64,000 nt of DNA, taken from Planctomycetia bacterium (lineage in GTDB: Bacteria > Planctomycetota > Planctomycetia > Pirellulales > JACPPG01). Within the stretch, counting starts at the first letter, position 1. Every line of letters begins with the position of its first letter. The notes beneath the pieces were generated by a model, which was not told the DNA's origin, searched no databases, and saw nothing but the letters and a program-made list of their open reading frames with translations. The translations under genes and the position numbers were made by a program. The stretch covers positions 48,008 to 112,007 of the forward strand of contig JACPPG010000036.1 of NCBI GenBank assembly GCA_016191115.1, given 5' to 3'. Below are positions 19,973 to 28,752 of the stretch, piece after piece.

Positions 19973-20277
19973 CCGGCGGGGCTGAGCAGGTACATGACGC
20001 CGATCGGGATCAAGCCGACCGCGAACGGCACGCCGCCGAAGACGGCCATCACCTCGAGTGCCTCGAGGGCCGTGGCTCCCTCGGTCACCGCCCACACGGT
20101 GAACAGCCCTCCTGAAATCAGGCACAGCAGGACGAGCACGGCCAGCCAGGCGACGGCCCGGCCGTGGCGTGCCGGACCGATGCGGTGGCGGACGAAGCGA
20201 AAGAGCGCGAAGGCCGCCAGCCCCACGATCACATAGGGCGCGGCCCGCGACAGGATCCACAGAAGTTGATCGACCAT
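19954..20277 (-). CDS. Small membrane protein, unknown
   Basis: A 107-residue protein with three hydrophobic segments (MVDQLLWILSRAAPYVIVGL, AVAWLAVLVLLCLISGG, and VPFAVGLIPIGVMYLL). The start is the ATG at 20277; no strong ribosome site is seen. The stop codon falls in a family G repeat, so the C-terminal Gly/Pro tail may be repeat-derived. No family is recognised. Confidence 0.65.
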   Translation of the reverse strand: MVDQLLWILSRAAPYVIVGLAAFALFRFVRHRIGPARHGRAVAWLAVLVLLCLISGGLFTVWAVTEGATALEALEVMAVFGGVPFAVGLIPIGVMYLLSPAGGPPRG

Positions 20278-20377
20278 CGTGCTGCGCCGTGAATGACGCC
20301 TCGGCACACCTAAAGATGCATGGTTAGCCAAAGTCTAGCACGAGTCTTGGCCTTTGGCGACGATGCCGCTTGCGCGC

Positions 20378-20499
20378 AGGAGAACTGCAAAGTCCTGGGA
20401 GAGGGGGTCAGGCACACTCTTCGGCCGAAGGTCCTTCGGAAGAATTGAAAACCGCGTGCGCCGAAAAATGAGCCAGACCCCGGACTTTGCAGTTCTCCT
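20378..20499 (+). repeat. Family B palindromic repeat, copy B1
   Basis: Long near-palindrome. It begins AGGAGAACTGCAAAGTCC and ends with the exact complement GGACTTTGCAGTTCTCCT. Inner arms are GGGGTCAGGCACA and, on the complement of the right arm, GGGGTCTGGCTCA, next to a TTTTTCGG/CCGAAAAA pair. Other copies are at 33546 and 59691. Confidence 0.9.
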
Positions 20500-20530
20500 T
20501 TTTGCGCGGGCGATGATCCGCTGTAGCGCG

Positions 20531-20971
20531 TCAGCGTGGGCCGACGGCCAACGGCGGCACATCGTTCATGCCGGGGACAACTCGATAGCGCAGCGGCGTA
20601 GTCTCGGGGCGGGCGTATTTCGCCGGCAACTGACTGGGACCGTCCCGGACCGTTTCCTCGCCGATCTGCCGTGGCGCCCGCAACTCGACCGTGATCGCAT
20701 ATTCTCCCTCCGGCGCACCGTCGTTGGGTTTGTCGGTGGTCAGCGCAAACTGCCCCTCCGCGTCGGTGTAAGCCAGCGGTTTCTGCGGTGCCTCGGCTGA
20801 CGATGAGAGCGGGTGGAAGACGACCATCGCCTCGGCCACGGGCTCGGCAGCTGACAGCACCCGACCGCGAACCGAATAACACGTGACCGTCACCTTGCGC
20901 GAGCAGCCCACCGGCAAGCCAAGTAACACGGCACCGACAAGCAACGACGTGGGCAATGGAGCGGAGGGCAT
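20531..20971 (-). CDS. Lipoprotein with carboxypeptidase-regulatory-like domain
   Basis: A 146-residue predicted lipoprotein (lipobox LGLPVGCS). The mature part reads as one Ig-like/transthyretin-like domain: VRGRVLSAAEPVAEAMVVFH, then TDAEGQFALTT and GAPEGEYAITVEL. Such small lipoproteins often sit directly after DUF1559 genes in planctomycetes, as here (40 bases). They may assemble with the DUF1559 product, but their role is unknown. The ATG at 20971 is used; a TTG at 21004 is possible. Confidence 0.8.
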   Translation of the reverse strand: MPSAPLPTSLLVGAVLLGLPVGCSRKVTVTCYSVRGRVLSAAEPVAEAMVVFHPLSSSAEAPQKPLAYTDAEGQFALTTDKPNDGAPEGEYAITVELRAPRQIGEETVRDGPSQLPAKYARPETTPLRYRVVPGMNDVPPLAVGPR

Positions 20972-21011
20972 CGGGCGTGACCGCAGGTGGCAAACAGCAG
21001 ACAAGGGACCG

Positions 21012-22007
21012 CTAAAGCCCGCTGGCCGGCTCGCCGGCGCTTCGGGTGACGAGTGCGACGAGCGCCGACAAGTTGGTCTGCTCCGTCAGAAATCGTACAG
21101 ACCCGTCGGCCAACGCAAAGTTGGCGCCGCTTGGGTGGAATGCGTAGAAGCAGTGTCCCCACTCGTTCGAGTTGTTGATGCCGAGCTGACCGGGGATGGG
21201 GCCGAACGCGGTATCCCATGCCTTCCGCTGACCGATCTCGTAGGGGTTGTCGGTCGTGGCCCAGGCGCCGCCGCGGGCGCGCACCTTCGGTGCGCTCGTG
21301 AAGTCGTTGGCGTATCGCGTGCCGCGGCGCCACACGTCCTCCCTCCCGGCACACTCGCCCAGCATGATGCTGTTCGATAGGCCGTCGGTGACGTCGGCGG
21401 CCCGATTTTGCGGATTCCTGGCCTCGTACCAACGGATCACGCCGCGGAGGTCGGCCGTCGCGGCGAGCTGCTGATCCGCCGGCAGGACCTGATTGATGTC
21501 CAGGTGCACCCCGGCCGGCGTGAAATAGTCGCCGCAGGCGCCCGTCTTGTTCGGCGGAGTCGTCTCCGGCTTGTCCTGCACGCGATTCTGCTCCGGCGTG
21601 GACGGGCATTGCACGAGCGGAAGTTGCGTGGCCACCAGGCTGCGGTTCGGCTCGACCCACCAGTCGATCGTCAGGTTGTATCCAGCAACCAGCGTCTGCT
21701 GCTCGACGAACGGGAAGACAAATGGCGCCCAGTTGTTCTTCCCGGGTTTGTTGGGGTCGCTGATCGCCAGCGGGAACTGCTTGTACGTCTCTTCGTGGTT
21801 GTGGAACGCCAGCGCGAGCTGCTTGAGGTTGTTCGCGCACTGCGACCGCCGGGCGGCCTCGCGAGCCGCCTGCACGGCCGGCAACAAAAGCGCGATCAAC
21901 AAGCCGATGATGGCGATGACCACCAACAACTCAACCAACGTGAAACCGTGTACGGTCCGGGCAGGGCCACGCCGGCATGCAACACGGAGCCCGCGCGGGT
22001 AGGGCAT
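21012..22007 (-). CDS. DUF1559 protein with type II secretion/prepilin-like N-terminus
   Basis: A 331-residue protein. The N-terminus holds the prepilin-type motif [20 protein letters not shown], expected to be cut by a prepilin peptidase after Gly. The hallmark [20 protein letters not shown] follows. The C-terminal DUF1559 signature [11 protein letters not shown] is present. These proteins are greatly expanded in planctomycetes; a pseudopilin-like envelope role is assumed. The ATG at 22007 has AGGA eight bases upstream. The lipoprotein gene follows 40 bases downstream, probably in one transcript. Confidence 0.93.
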   Translation of the reverse strand: MPYPRGLRVACRRGPARTVHGFTLVELLVVIAIIGLLIALLLPAVQAAREAARRSQCANNLKQLALAFHNHEETYKQFPLAISDPNKPGKNNWAPFVFPFVEQQTLVAGYNLTIDWWVEPNRSLVATQLPLVQCPSTPEQNRVQDKPETTPPNKTGACGDYFTPAGVHLDINQVLPADQQLAATADLRGVIRWYEARNPQNRAADVTDGLSNSIMLGECAGREDVWRRGTRYANDFTSAPKVRARGGAWATTDNPYEIGQRKAWDTAFGPIPGQLGINNSNEWGHCFYAFHPSGANFALADGSVRFLTEQTNLSALVALVTRSAGEPASGL

Positions 22008-22262
22008 CAAAACGGTCCTAGTGGTGCATAGAGAAAAATGGTGGCGGGCTGGCGGGCTCTACACGTCGGCAACCGCAACGATCGTGCCGCTACCGGGACC
22101 CCCGAGCACAAACCTCCAAATCCTCGAACATTTCCGATTCGTAAGGATGTTTCGGCGCTCTACCCTCGCAATCCAAACACGCACGCTGGTGGCGAATACT
22201 TAGCCGCGCGCGGCCAAATGCTCGCCATAATGGCGGCTGGGCGGCATACCGGCCCCGACTGC

Positions 22263-22304
22263 CTGTACAAACGCTATTGACTCTGTACACGCGTATATTA
22301 TATT
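22263..22304 (+). promoter_or_regulatory. lexA promoter with repeated CTGTACA operator candidate
   Basis: TTGACT (22277-22282), 16 bases, then TATATT (22299-22304) form a good sigma-70 promoter 52 bases upstream of the lexA start. CTGTACA occurs at 22263-22269 and again at 22283-22289, twenty bases apart, bracketing the -35 box. Each contains the palindrome TGTACA. This placement suits a LexA autoregulatory site; the assignment is inferred. Confidence 0.6.
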
Positions 22305-22356
22305 TCTGAAGACGATCCTCTGCTCGCCCCATCCACCCTAGGCGCATCACAGCACA

Positions 22357-22962
22357 ATGGCCAATCTCGAGCGACTGACGAAGCGGCAGCGCGAAGTGTA
22401 CCAGTTCATTCGCGAAAAGATCCGCCACCGCGGGTACGGGCCCACCGTTCGCGAGATCGGCTCTCAGTTCAAGATCAGCTCCCCCAACGGCGTCATGTGC
22501 CATTTGAAGGCCCTGGAGAAAAAGGGCCTGATCACGCGCGAGCCCAATATGTCGCGGGCCATCATGCTCGCGACCGAGACGCCCGAGGGGGGCGGCGGGT
22601 TGCCGCTGGCCGGCCGTATCGCCGCCGGCGTCCTGCACGAGGCCGTTGAGCAAAACGAGCGCATCGACTTCGGCGAGCTGTTCGGGGCCGACGATCAGTT
22701 CGTGCTCGAGGTCCGTGGTGACTCGATGATCGACGATCAGATCGCCAGCGGCGACTACGTGGTGATTCGAAAGCAAGAGACAGCGCAGCGCGGCCAGATC
22801 GTCGTCGCGCTGACCGAGGAAAACGAGGCCACGCTCAAACGCTGGTATCCCGAGGCCCACCGCATCCGGCTGGAACCGGCCAACTCGTCGATGGCACCGA
22901 TCTACGTCAAGAATGCCCGCGTGCTGGGCATCGTCGTCGGCGTGGTGCGCAAAGTGAGCTAG
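22357..22962 (+). CDS. lexA: LexA repressor
   Basis: A 201-residue SOS repressor/self-cleaving protease. The N-terminal winged helix is normal (LTKRQREVYQFIREKIRHRG, YGPTVREIGSQFKISSPNGV). The cleavage site is Ala90-Gly91 in LAGRIAAGV. The catalytic pair is Ser123 (GDSMID) and Lys161 (TLKRWY). It represses DNA-damage genes until RecA filaments trigger its cleavage. Length is standard. A strong promoter with repeated CTGTACA words is upstream; uvrB, a usual SOS gene, lies at 38643-40715. Confidence 0.97.
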   Translation: MANLERLTKRQREVYQFIREKIRHRGYGPTVREIGSQFKISSPNGVMCHLKALEKKGLITREPNMSRAIMLATETPEGGGGLPLAGRIAAGVLHEAVEQNERIDFGELFGADDQFVLEVRGDSMIDDQIASGDYVVIRKQETAQRGQIVVALTEENEATLKRWYPEAHRIRLEPANSSMAPIYVKNARVLGIVVGVVRKVS

Positions 22963-22989
22963 GCGTCTATCGGATTGAGCGCTCGATCA

Positions 22990-23022
22990 GCGAGCCTCTG
23001 AGTTTACCCCGGAGGTCTTTGG
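22990..23022. repeat. Family E hairpin, copy E4
   Basis: GCGAGCC, imperfect stem CTCTGAG/CCGGAGG around TTTACC, then TCTTTGG. It matches the constant flanks of copies at 12221 and 17868 with a third stem sequence. Located just after lexA. Confidence 0.6.
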
Positions 23023-23105
23023 AGTGGGAGCACGGAGTTCCAAAAGTCCCTACGGGAGCAACCTGTACGCTCGCCGAGAAGCACGGTAACCGGTCGACGC
23101 GCGGT

Positions 23106-23285
23106 CTATTCCGCGTCCTCGCGGCGCTTCCATTCGTCGTGCCAGAATTGATATTGCGGGTCGCCGGCGCGAAAGGTGAATACGGCGTCGGGCAATCCGG
23201 CCGCGAATGCGCCAGTCGACGGCACGCGGACCAAAACAGCCCCGTCTTCGCGACGCATAAGGTTCCAGTTCTCGGCGACGATCAT
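23106..23285 (-). CDS. Small hypothetical protein
   Basis: A possible 59-residue protein starting MIVAENWNLMRREDGAVLVR and ending WHDEWKRREDAE. The composition is protein-like and balanced, but no family is recognised and the ribosome site is weak. An alternative GTG start is at 23303. It stands alone between lexA and the alkyltransferase gene. Confidence 0.5.
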   Translation of the reverse strand: MIVAENWNLMRREDGAVLVRVPSTGAFAAGLPDAVFTFRAGDPQYQFWHDEWKRREDAE

Positions 23286-23397
23286 CGGAAGCAACTCCAG
23301 CACTAGCCGCTACGGCGGAGGGGTTCCACCAATCGCAAGAGCGTCTGTATCAAAGTCTAGAATATTCCCGCCACTGCGCCCAAGGGCATCCGCCTGA

Positions 23398-23967
23398 TCA
23401 CACGGCGGCTACTTTGCGGCGGCGCGAGCGAGGCGCGTTGCTAGCAGGCTTAGCTGCCTCAAGCGCCAAGAGCCGGGTTTTCATCGCCATCCCGGTACGC
23501 GCGGAGTAGCCGCCCAGTTTGCCTCCCGACGCCAGCACGCGGTGACACGGGATCAAGAGCGGCACGGGATTCGTGGCCATCACGTTTCCCACCGCCCGAG
23601 CGGCCCGCGGATACCCGGCCGCTTTGGCCAGCGCCGCGTAGTTGGAGGTTTTTCCGCGACGAATCCTGCGGCACGCCGCCAGCACGCGGCGCTGGAACTC
23701 GGTGCGCGGCCCGAGATCGAGCTTGACATCGCGAAAGTCATCGGCGGCGCCGCGCGCGTAGGCCTGCAATCGTTTCACGAGTCGCGGGGCGCAGCGGCCC
23801 ACCCGTGACTCCGTGGCGCCGTCGCCCAGCGCAGCGAGGGCTTCGCCGGGCGATGGGTAACCCATCACCAGGCGGCGCAGCCGCTCCCCTTGGCCCACGA
23901 TCGCCATCCATCCGAGCGCCGAGGGGAACACGGCGATCGCGTCCGTGCCCCTTCGCTTGGCCTTCAT
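23398..23967 (-). CDS. ogt: Methylated-DNA-protein-cysteine methyltransferase
   Basis: A 189-residue O6-alkylguanine-DNA alkyltransferase. The active-site motif is PCHRV (in VPLLIPCHRVLASGGKLGGY). The DNA-binding helix text TEFQRRVLAACRRIRRGKTS and AARAVGNVMATNPV are also typical. It transfers alkyl groups from guanine to its own Cys. The basic tail (RSRRRKVAAV) is extra. The ATG at 23967 is chosen over the longer open frame. It is divergent from the gene at 24120. Confidence 0.93.
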   Translation of the reverse strand: MKAKRRGTDAIAVFPSALGWMAIVGQGERLRRLVMGYPSPGEALAALGDGATESRVGRCAPRLVKRLQAYARGAADDFRDVKLDLGPRTEFQRRVLAACRRIRRGKTSNYAALAKAAGYPRAARAVGNVMATNPVPLLIPCHRVLASGGKLGGYSARTGMAMKTRLLALEAAKPASNAPRSRRRKVAAV

Positions 23968-24119
23968 CGCGACATCCCCGGTTCGCGTCAACGTGCCGGC
24001 CTTTCCCCCGCTTTGACAGCGGCAACCGGGGCATTTTATACTGCAAGCGCGATCTAACAAGCCGTTTCGGCGCGAGGCCCCTGCGCGCGTTTCACACATC
24101 AACCCCCAAGGGCGCTTTG

Positions 24120-24863
24120 ATGAATCCGTACAGCTCTCTGTGCGACGACTTCTATGTCAACCTGAACCTCAGCACGGAGATGGAGCTGCCGAACAACCGC
24201 GAGACGATCCTGCACTACTTCGAGCGCATCCAGAAGAACTACCCCTCGATGCGCAATTTCTACTGCCGCGAGAAGGGAGATTTTGTCCTCGAGGAGGACA
24301 AGGACGGCGGCCAATACCGCTGGTGCACCGTCGAGGCCCGGCGGCTGTGCTCGGGCCAGGTCAACCCCGTGTCGGTCGACGACGTGCTCGCCCAGCACAG
24401 GCTGGTGCTGGAGCTGGCTCCCTACATGCTGTCGGTCAGCCCTCTGGATTGCGAGGCGCTCGACCTGTTGTTCGGCTTCGATTTCACGTATCGTGGCAAC
24501 CACAACCAGGTGGTGGTCGAGGCGTTGGGGCTCAGCCCGGCCTTGGACCGATTCGGCGACATGCCGGGGGCTTCGGTCATCAATTACGAGCCGTCGATGA
24601 CCTTGGCCTTGGACGACGATTGCCGGACGCAGTGCCGGATTTCCGTCGAGACGCGCACCAACGCCTACCAGGTGCGCACCGGCGATTTCCCGGAAGAACA
24701 GCTCAGCGTCTATCTCACGGCCCGGCAATATGGCAGCCTGGGAGCCGGCGTCACGTACGTCTCGGCGCTGGCGGAGTTGTCCAAGGTGTGCCAGGAAATG
24801 GTCGAAGCGTACGTCATCGACAACGTGCTGCGCCCGCTGGCCCGCGCGATCGCCCTGAGGTAG
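24120..24863 (+). CDS. Conserved planctomycete hypothetical protein
   Basis: A 247-residue soluble protein, beginning MNPYSSLCDDFYVNLNLSTE. AAGG lies eight bases upstream of the ATG. It has no signal peptide or membrane segment. It is acidic and well balanced in composition. I associate this kind of sequence with a protein conserved among planctomycetes, but no function is known to me. Text such as LDLLFGFDFTYRGNHNQVV and RISVETRTNAYQVRTGDF suggests a compact alpha/beta domain. It is close upstream of the aminotransferase gene on the same strand (55 bases). Confidence 0.8.
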   Translation: MNPYSSLCDDFYVNLNLSTEMELPNNRETILHYFERIQKNYPSMRNFYCREKGDFVLEEDKDGGQYRWCTVEARRLCSGQVNPVSVDDVLAQHRLVLELAPYMLSVSPLDCEALDLLFGFDFTYRGNHNQVVVEALGLSPALDRFGDMPGASVINYEPSMTLALDDDCRTQCRISVETRTNAYQVRTGDFPEEQLSVYLTARQYGSLGAGVTYVSALAELSKVCQEMVEAYVIDNVLRPLARAIALR

Positions 24864-24918
24864 CGGGCACGATTCCGGCCCTTGGCACTCACCGCTCCTG
24901 CCTTGATTCGCCCCCGCC

Positions 24919-26193
24919 ATGCCTGTCAGCTTCAGTGAGTTTGCCGATGGCGTGGGAAACGAGACGGCGTTCACCGTCCTGGCGGCGGCGCGGCGGCTGA
25001 AGGCGGCCGGAAAACGGGTAATCGAGCTGGAGATTGGCGACAGTCCGTACGCGAGCACGCAGTCGGCCAAACGCGCTGGCATCGCGGCGATTGAAGCGGA
25101 CCAATCGCACTACGGCCCCTCGCTGGGCCTGGCCGAGCTGCGCGAGGCGGCCGCCCGCTACGTCCGGCGCGAATACGGCGTAGCGGCCACCGCGGCCAAC
25201 GTCGTGATCGGTCCCGGCGCGAAGATTTTCGAGCAGCTCTTCTGCGAAGCGTTCCTCGATCCGGGCGATGGCGTGCTCGTCTTCAGTCCCCACTTTCCCA
25301 CGTACCTGCCCAACATCGCCCGGCGCGGCGCGCACGCGTGGCTGGCTGAGCTGCGGGCCGGCGACCGGTTCCGGCCGCGGTTGGATGAGGTGGAGCGATT
25401 CTTGCGCGACGTGCCGCGGGCGAAGGCCGTCTTCCTCAACAGCCCCCACAATCCCACCGGCGGCGTGGCCACCGAGGGTGATCTGCGCGGGCTGGCCGAC
25501 CTGGTGCGCGGCCGCGACGTCGCCGTGTTCAGCGACGAACCGTACGACCGGATGGTGTGGCAGGGATGCCACCGGACAATCCTGTCCGAGCCGGGCATGC
25601 TCGCTCAGTGCGTGGCCGCCTATACCTTCAGCAAGTCGTACAGCATGAGCGGCTGGCGGCTGGGGTTCGCCGTCAGCAGCCCTGCGATCACCGAACGATT
25701 GGGCACGCTCATCAACACGACGCTGTCCTGCGTGTCCCCCATGGCCCAATTGGCCGGCGCGGCGGCGCTCGAGCACGATGCGGCCGAGCGCGACCGCAAC
25801 ATGGAGCGCTTTGGCGAACAAGTATCAGTGCTCTCGCGCGGACTGGCGTCGATTCCGGAAGTGCGCTGCCAGGTGCCCGACGGCACGTTCTACGTCTTTC
25901 CGGACGTGCGGGCGGCGTGCAATCGCCTGGGCCTCACGTCGCACGGCTTGGCCATGTTTCTCCTGGAGGGAGCCGACGATCACTTGGGCGTGGCCTGCCT
26001 GGGAGGCGAATGCTTCGGCGCCGCGGGGGCGGGCTTCTTGCGTTTCAGTTGCGCCGAGCCGCCGGACGAGATCCTCGAGGCGGCCGGGTTTTTCCAAACC
26101 GCGATCACGCGCACGGAGCGGGCTCGCGCGTTCGTGGAGAAACACCCCGAATTCCAACTCCAGGAGCCGTACGCCCTGGACGGGCGAGGTTAG
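24919..26193 (+). CDS. Class I/II pyridoxal-phosphate aminotransferase
   Basis: A 424-residue fold type I aminotransferase. Visible motifs: GDSPYASTQSAKRAGIAAIE, SHYGPSLGLAELREA, FLNSPHNPTGGVA (substrate/PLP Asn), FSDEPYDRMVW (Asp and Tyr), and the PLP lysine in YTFSKSYSMSGWRLGF. The C-terminal arginine region is FLRFSCAEPPDEI. It belongs with aspartate-type aminotransferases; the amino acid used is not clear. The GTG/ATG choice is simple here; the ATG at 24919 lacks a strong ribosome site. Confidence 0.92.
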   Translation: MPVSFSEFADGVGNETAFTVLAAARRLKAAGKRVIELEIGDSPYASTQSAKRAGIAAIEADQSHYGPSLGLAELREAAARYVRREYGVAATAANVVIGPGAKIFEQLFCEAFLDPGDGVLVFSPHFPTYLPNIARRGAHAWLAELRAGDRFRPRLDEVERFLRDVPRAKAVFLNSPHNPTGGVATEGDLRGLADLVRGRDVAVFSDEPYDRMVWQGCHRTILSEPGMLAQCVAAYTFSKSYSMSGWRLGFAVSSPAITERLGTLINTTLSCVSPMAQLAGAAALEHDAAERDRNMERFGEQVSVLSRGLASIPEVRCQVPDGTFYVFPDVRAACNRLGLTSHGLAMFLLEGADDHLGVACLGGECFGAAGAGFLRFSCAEPPDEILEAAGFFQTAITRTERARAFVEKHPEFQLQEPYALDGRG

Positions 26194-26384
26194 GAGTGGG
26201 GATTTAGGGATTGGGGGGATTGCGCCAGCCTTCTCTGGGCCGGTGAACGCTAAGCTCTGAGCTAAGTTCGTGATAGGCAAGCCACGCGGCATGCCTTGGG
26301 CGGGGAAACCGCCGGTCGCGCGCGGGGAACCCGCGGCGGCAGGCGCGTGGCGCTGCCCGCGCCGTTCACGGGGAGACGTTGGCG

Positions 26385-26882
26385 ATGTCCCGCATTCAAC
26401 GCAAGCGGCTGTTCGTCGATCCGAAAGTGCAGGGCGCGCTCTTGTTTCGCGCGTTTTTGTACTGGGCGTTCTGCATCGTGATCGTCACGTCGATGCTGAT
26501 CTGCTGGCGGATCTTGACCGGCCCGGCGCGGATGTTCTATACGCACTTCGACGATCTGTGGTTCCACTACGCCCCGGCCCTGGTGACTTCGGCGTTATTG
26601 CTGCCGTTCATCCTGTTTGACACGGTGCGGATCAGCAACCGCTTCGTCGGACCGATCTACCGATTGCGGAGCTGTATGCGTCAGCTTGCCCGGGGCGAGC
26701 ACGTCAACCCGATCAAGTTCCGCAAGGACGATTTCTGGCGCGAGGTCGCTGACGAATTCAACGAGATTCTGGCGATCGTGCAGGATGGCAAGCAGCCAGG
26801 GCAGACTCCGGTGGCGGTGGAGCTCGCTCGGACGGAGAGCGCGGCGACCGTGGCCGCGGCGGCGAAGACCGCCAGCAATTGA
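26385..26882 (+). CDS. Two-helix membrane protein with HAMP-like linker
   Basis: A 165-residue protein. GGGGAG lies nine bases upstream of the ATG at 26385. Two membrane segments (about residues 20-43 and 62-80) enclose a short outer loop. The following text, RISNRFVGPIYRLRSCMRQLARGEHVNPIKFRKDDF, resembles a HAMP linker of sensor proteins, but no kinase or receptor domain follows; the tail is Ala/Thr-rich. Many planctomycetes have such short HAMP-like proteins. A signalling adaptor role is a guess. Confidence 0.75.
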   Translation: MSRIQRKRLFVDPKVQGALLFRAFLYWAFCIVIVTSMLICWRILTGPARMFYTHFDDLWFHYAPALVTSALLLPFILFDTVRISNRFVGPIYRLRSCMRQLARGEHVNPIKFRKDDFWREVADEFNEILAIVQDGKQPGQTPVAVELARTESAATVAAAAKTASN

Positions 26883-27410
26883 GTGTCGCCATGCGAACCG
26901 TGCCCATCGTGCTTCGCGCGGATGCCATTCGTTCTCTGCTTTCCGCGCAGCGAACACTGGCGAAGCCAGTGGCACACGGAATGGCCTAACGTGCGTTCGC
27001 ATCGCGCACAAGCGCGCGGCGGGCAAGAACATCGGACGCTCCATCGGCGACAAGAACACGCGCTTCGATCGCGTGGCGACGCGCGCGTCGAGACGCCGCG
27101 GCGCGGGAATTTCTCTTGCATGCTTTTCGATGACTTCGTAGGATGAGCGATGTCGAGGAGGTGCAAGGGCGACGACGAAGGTGGTTAAAAGACCCCTCTC
27201 GCGACTTGCAAGTCTCGGCGTGAAGCGATCGATGAGTGATCGGCGACTGCCCAACCGAGAACAAGGAGATTGATCCCGCGACCATCGACCGGCGTGGCCC
27301 GACGTGGGCCGCGGACCGTTTCGTTGTGTTTCTACTGTTCCGCGGCGAGTTGCTCGCCTGGTGCCGCCCCAGCCCGGCTGCCGGTGAAGCTGTTCGCCAT
27401 CCACTCCAAT
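26883..27410. other. Intergenic region with no supported gene
   Basis: About 530 bases between the HAMP-like gene and the microprotein gene. Open frames exist on both strands but have arginine-heavy, shadow-like translations and no good ribosome sites. It should include the promoter of the microprotein gene. Confidence 0.5.
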
Positions 27411-27424
27411 GAGGAGGACTTCTG

Positions 27425-27493
27425 GTGGCCAAAAAGAAGGCAGCCAAGAAGGGCGCCAAAAAGGCAGCCAAGAAGAAGGCCAAGAAGAAGTAG
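27425..27493 (+). CDS. Lys/Ala-rich microprotein (22 residues)
   Basis: A 22-codon open frame starting GTG at 27425, with a perfect ribosome site (GAGGAGG, 27411-27417) seven bases upstream and an in-frame TGA just before it (27410-27412). The product is only Met, Ala, Lys and one Gly, arranged as repeats such as AKKKAAKKGAKKAAKKK. It resembles the lysine-rich tails of histone H1-like bacterial proteins and could bind DNA or RNA. A hairpin terminator follows at 27559. It could be a remnant of a longer H1-like gene, but the strong initiation signals argue that it is translated. Confidence 0.65.
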   Translation: MAKKKAAKKGAKKAAKKKAKKK

Positions 27494-27558
27494 CACGTTT
27501 CCGGCCCTTTGCGGCCGGGACATGTGAACCTTCCTGACCTGTCACAACGAGAAAGGAG

Positions 27559-27592
27559 CGCCCGGCGCCGAACTTGGCCCGGGCGTTTCTAT
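27559..27592 (+). terminator. Rho-independent terminator after the microprotein gene
   Basis: CGCCCGG (27559-27565) pairs with CCGGGCG (27579-27585) and is followed by TTTCTATT. It is 66 bases beyond the microprotein stop codon. A second hairpin, CCGGCC/GGCCGG, lies near 27500-27520. Confidence 0.65.
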
Positions 27593-27722
27593 TGCGCGTG
27601 CGAGCGATAAGTCGCTGATCTCGGCTGGCCGGGGCGCCTGGGCAGCGTGCCCGGTGGAAGTGGCTTCTGGGTCTTCGGGAGTTACCTTCAGCCGCGACCA
27701 CCCTGCGGCAACGGGGACCCCT

Positions 27723-28712
27723 CTACAAGCTCGCGGCTGTCGTGGCCGCACGATGCGGGACGAGCGTCCGCGTCGAGCGTTCTCCCGCGGCGTGGACCCA
27801 CGCGCGCGGCTCCGTGATTTGGTCGGTCTTGGCGTATCGCAGCAGCAGTCCGCCGGCGAACGAAAGCGACGCGTCGCTGACTGTGCCCACGACCAGCACC
27901 GTCGGCCCGGAGAAGTTTTCCGGTTCCAAAAGCGCCGCCGCTCCGGGCCGGTGCGCTCCATAAAGTTCCGGTAGCCGCTCGTTCTCAGCGGCGCGGCGGC
28001 CCACGATCGCCTTCGTCCGCCGATCGAAGCGCACGTGTCGACCGATCTTCAATAGCTCGAACTCCAGGCGCCCGGCCGCCGAGTCGTGCGCGACCAGGTC
28101 GTGAACTTTCGTGGCGAATTGCGGCTCGGTCAGCGCGCACCCCGTCGAGGGATTGGGGATCCGCCGCAATCCCAGCTCACGCGCCAGGGCAATCAACTCC
28201 TTGCGGCCGCGGCCCGAGAATCCATGGAGCCGCTGGCGATCCACCAGCCCGGAGCGCTCGGCGGCCGTGGGCGGCAACAAGCGCGCCGAGAGCGGCCGCA
28301 GCAAATGGTCGTCGAGCCCCGCCTGGTGCGCGATCACCGCCAGGTCGCGCTTCTTCTGACTCATGGGGCGCTGGCCCACGACCTCGCCGCTGGCGACAAA
28401 CGCCGCGCCCGTATCGTTCATCCACTGCCGGGCCAGGCGAAACATGTAGATGCGGCAATCGACGCAGGGGTTGGCGCCGCGGCCGTAGCCGTGCGCCGGG
28501 TCGTGGATAATCCGCAGGTAGTCGTCACGCTCCGAGACGAGCGACAGCCGCACGCCCAACTCCTCGGCCGCGAGCGCGGCTTGGTCCTGGCAGCAGACGA
28601 ATGTCGTGCGAAAATTGAGCGCTTCGACCTCGATTCCTTGCGCTTGCAGGATGCGAATGGCCAACATGCTGTCGAGGCCACCCGAGAGCAGGGCCACGGC
28701 GCGGACGGTCAT
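27723..28712 (-). CDS. PP-loop ATPase with C-terminal NFACT-R_2-like RNA-binding domain
   Basis: A 329-residue tRNA-thiolation type enzyme. The PP-loop is LLSGGLDSMLA (SGGLDS residues 10-15). A CC pair (TTFVCCQDQ) and the CVDCRIYMFRLA motif supply candidate catalytic Cys residues. The C-terminal part (KIGRHVRFDRRTKAIVGRR, then NFSGPTVLVVG) fits the NFACT-R_2 domain that is fused to ThiI/MnmA-like ATPases in some bacteria. It probably modifies tRNA with sulfur; the target base is not known. The ATG at 28712 is 40 bases after rnc, so both are likely in one transcript. Confidence 0.82.
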   Translation of the reverse strand: MTVRAVALLSGGLDSMLAIRILQAQGIEVEALNFRTTFVCCQDQAALAAEELGVRLSLVSERDDYLRIIHDPAHGYGRGANPCVDCRIYMFRLARQWMNDTGAAFVASGEVVGQRPMSQKKRDLAVIAHQAGLDDHLLRPLSARLLPPTAAERSGLVDRQRLHGFSGRGRKELIALARELGLRRIPNPSTGCALTEPQFATKVHDLVAHDSAAGRLEFELLKIGRHVRFDRRTKAIVGRRAAENERLPELYGAHRPGAAALLEPENFSGPTVLVVGTVSDASLSFAGGLLLRYAKTDQITEPRAWVHAAGERSTRTLVPHRAATTAASL

Positions 28713-28752
28713 GGGATGGCTGCGTGGGGTTCGTGGCCGAGGCGGCGCCCGT

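Noticed and set aside
26595..27701. A 368-codon minus-strand frame across the 26.6-27.7 kb region
   Set aside because: Arg/Pro-rich, low-complexity translation that overlaps the HAMP-like gene and the microprotein gene; no start signal.
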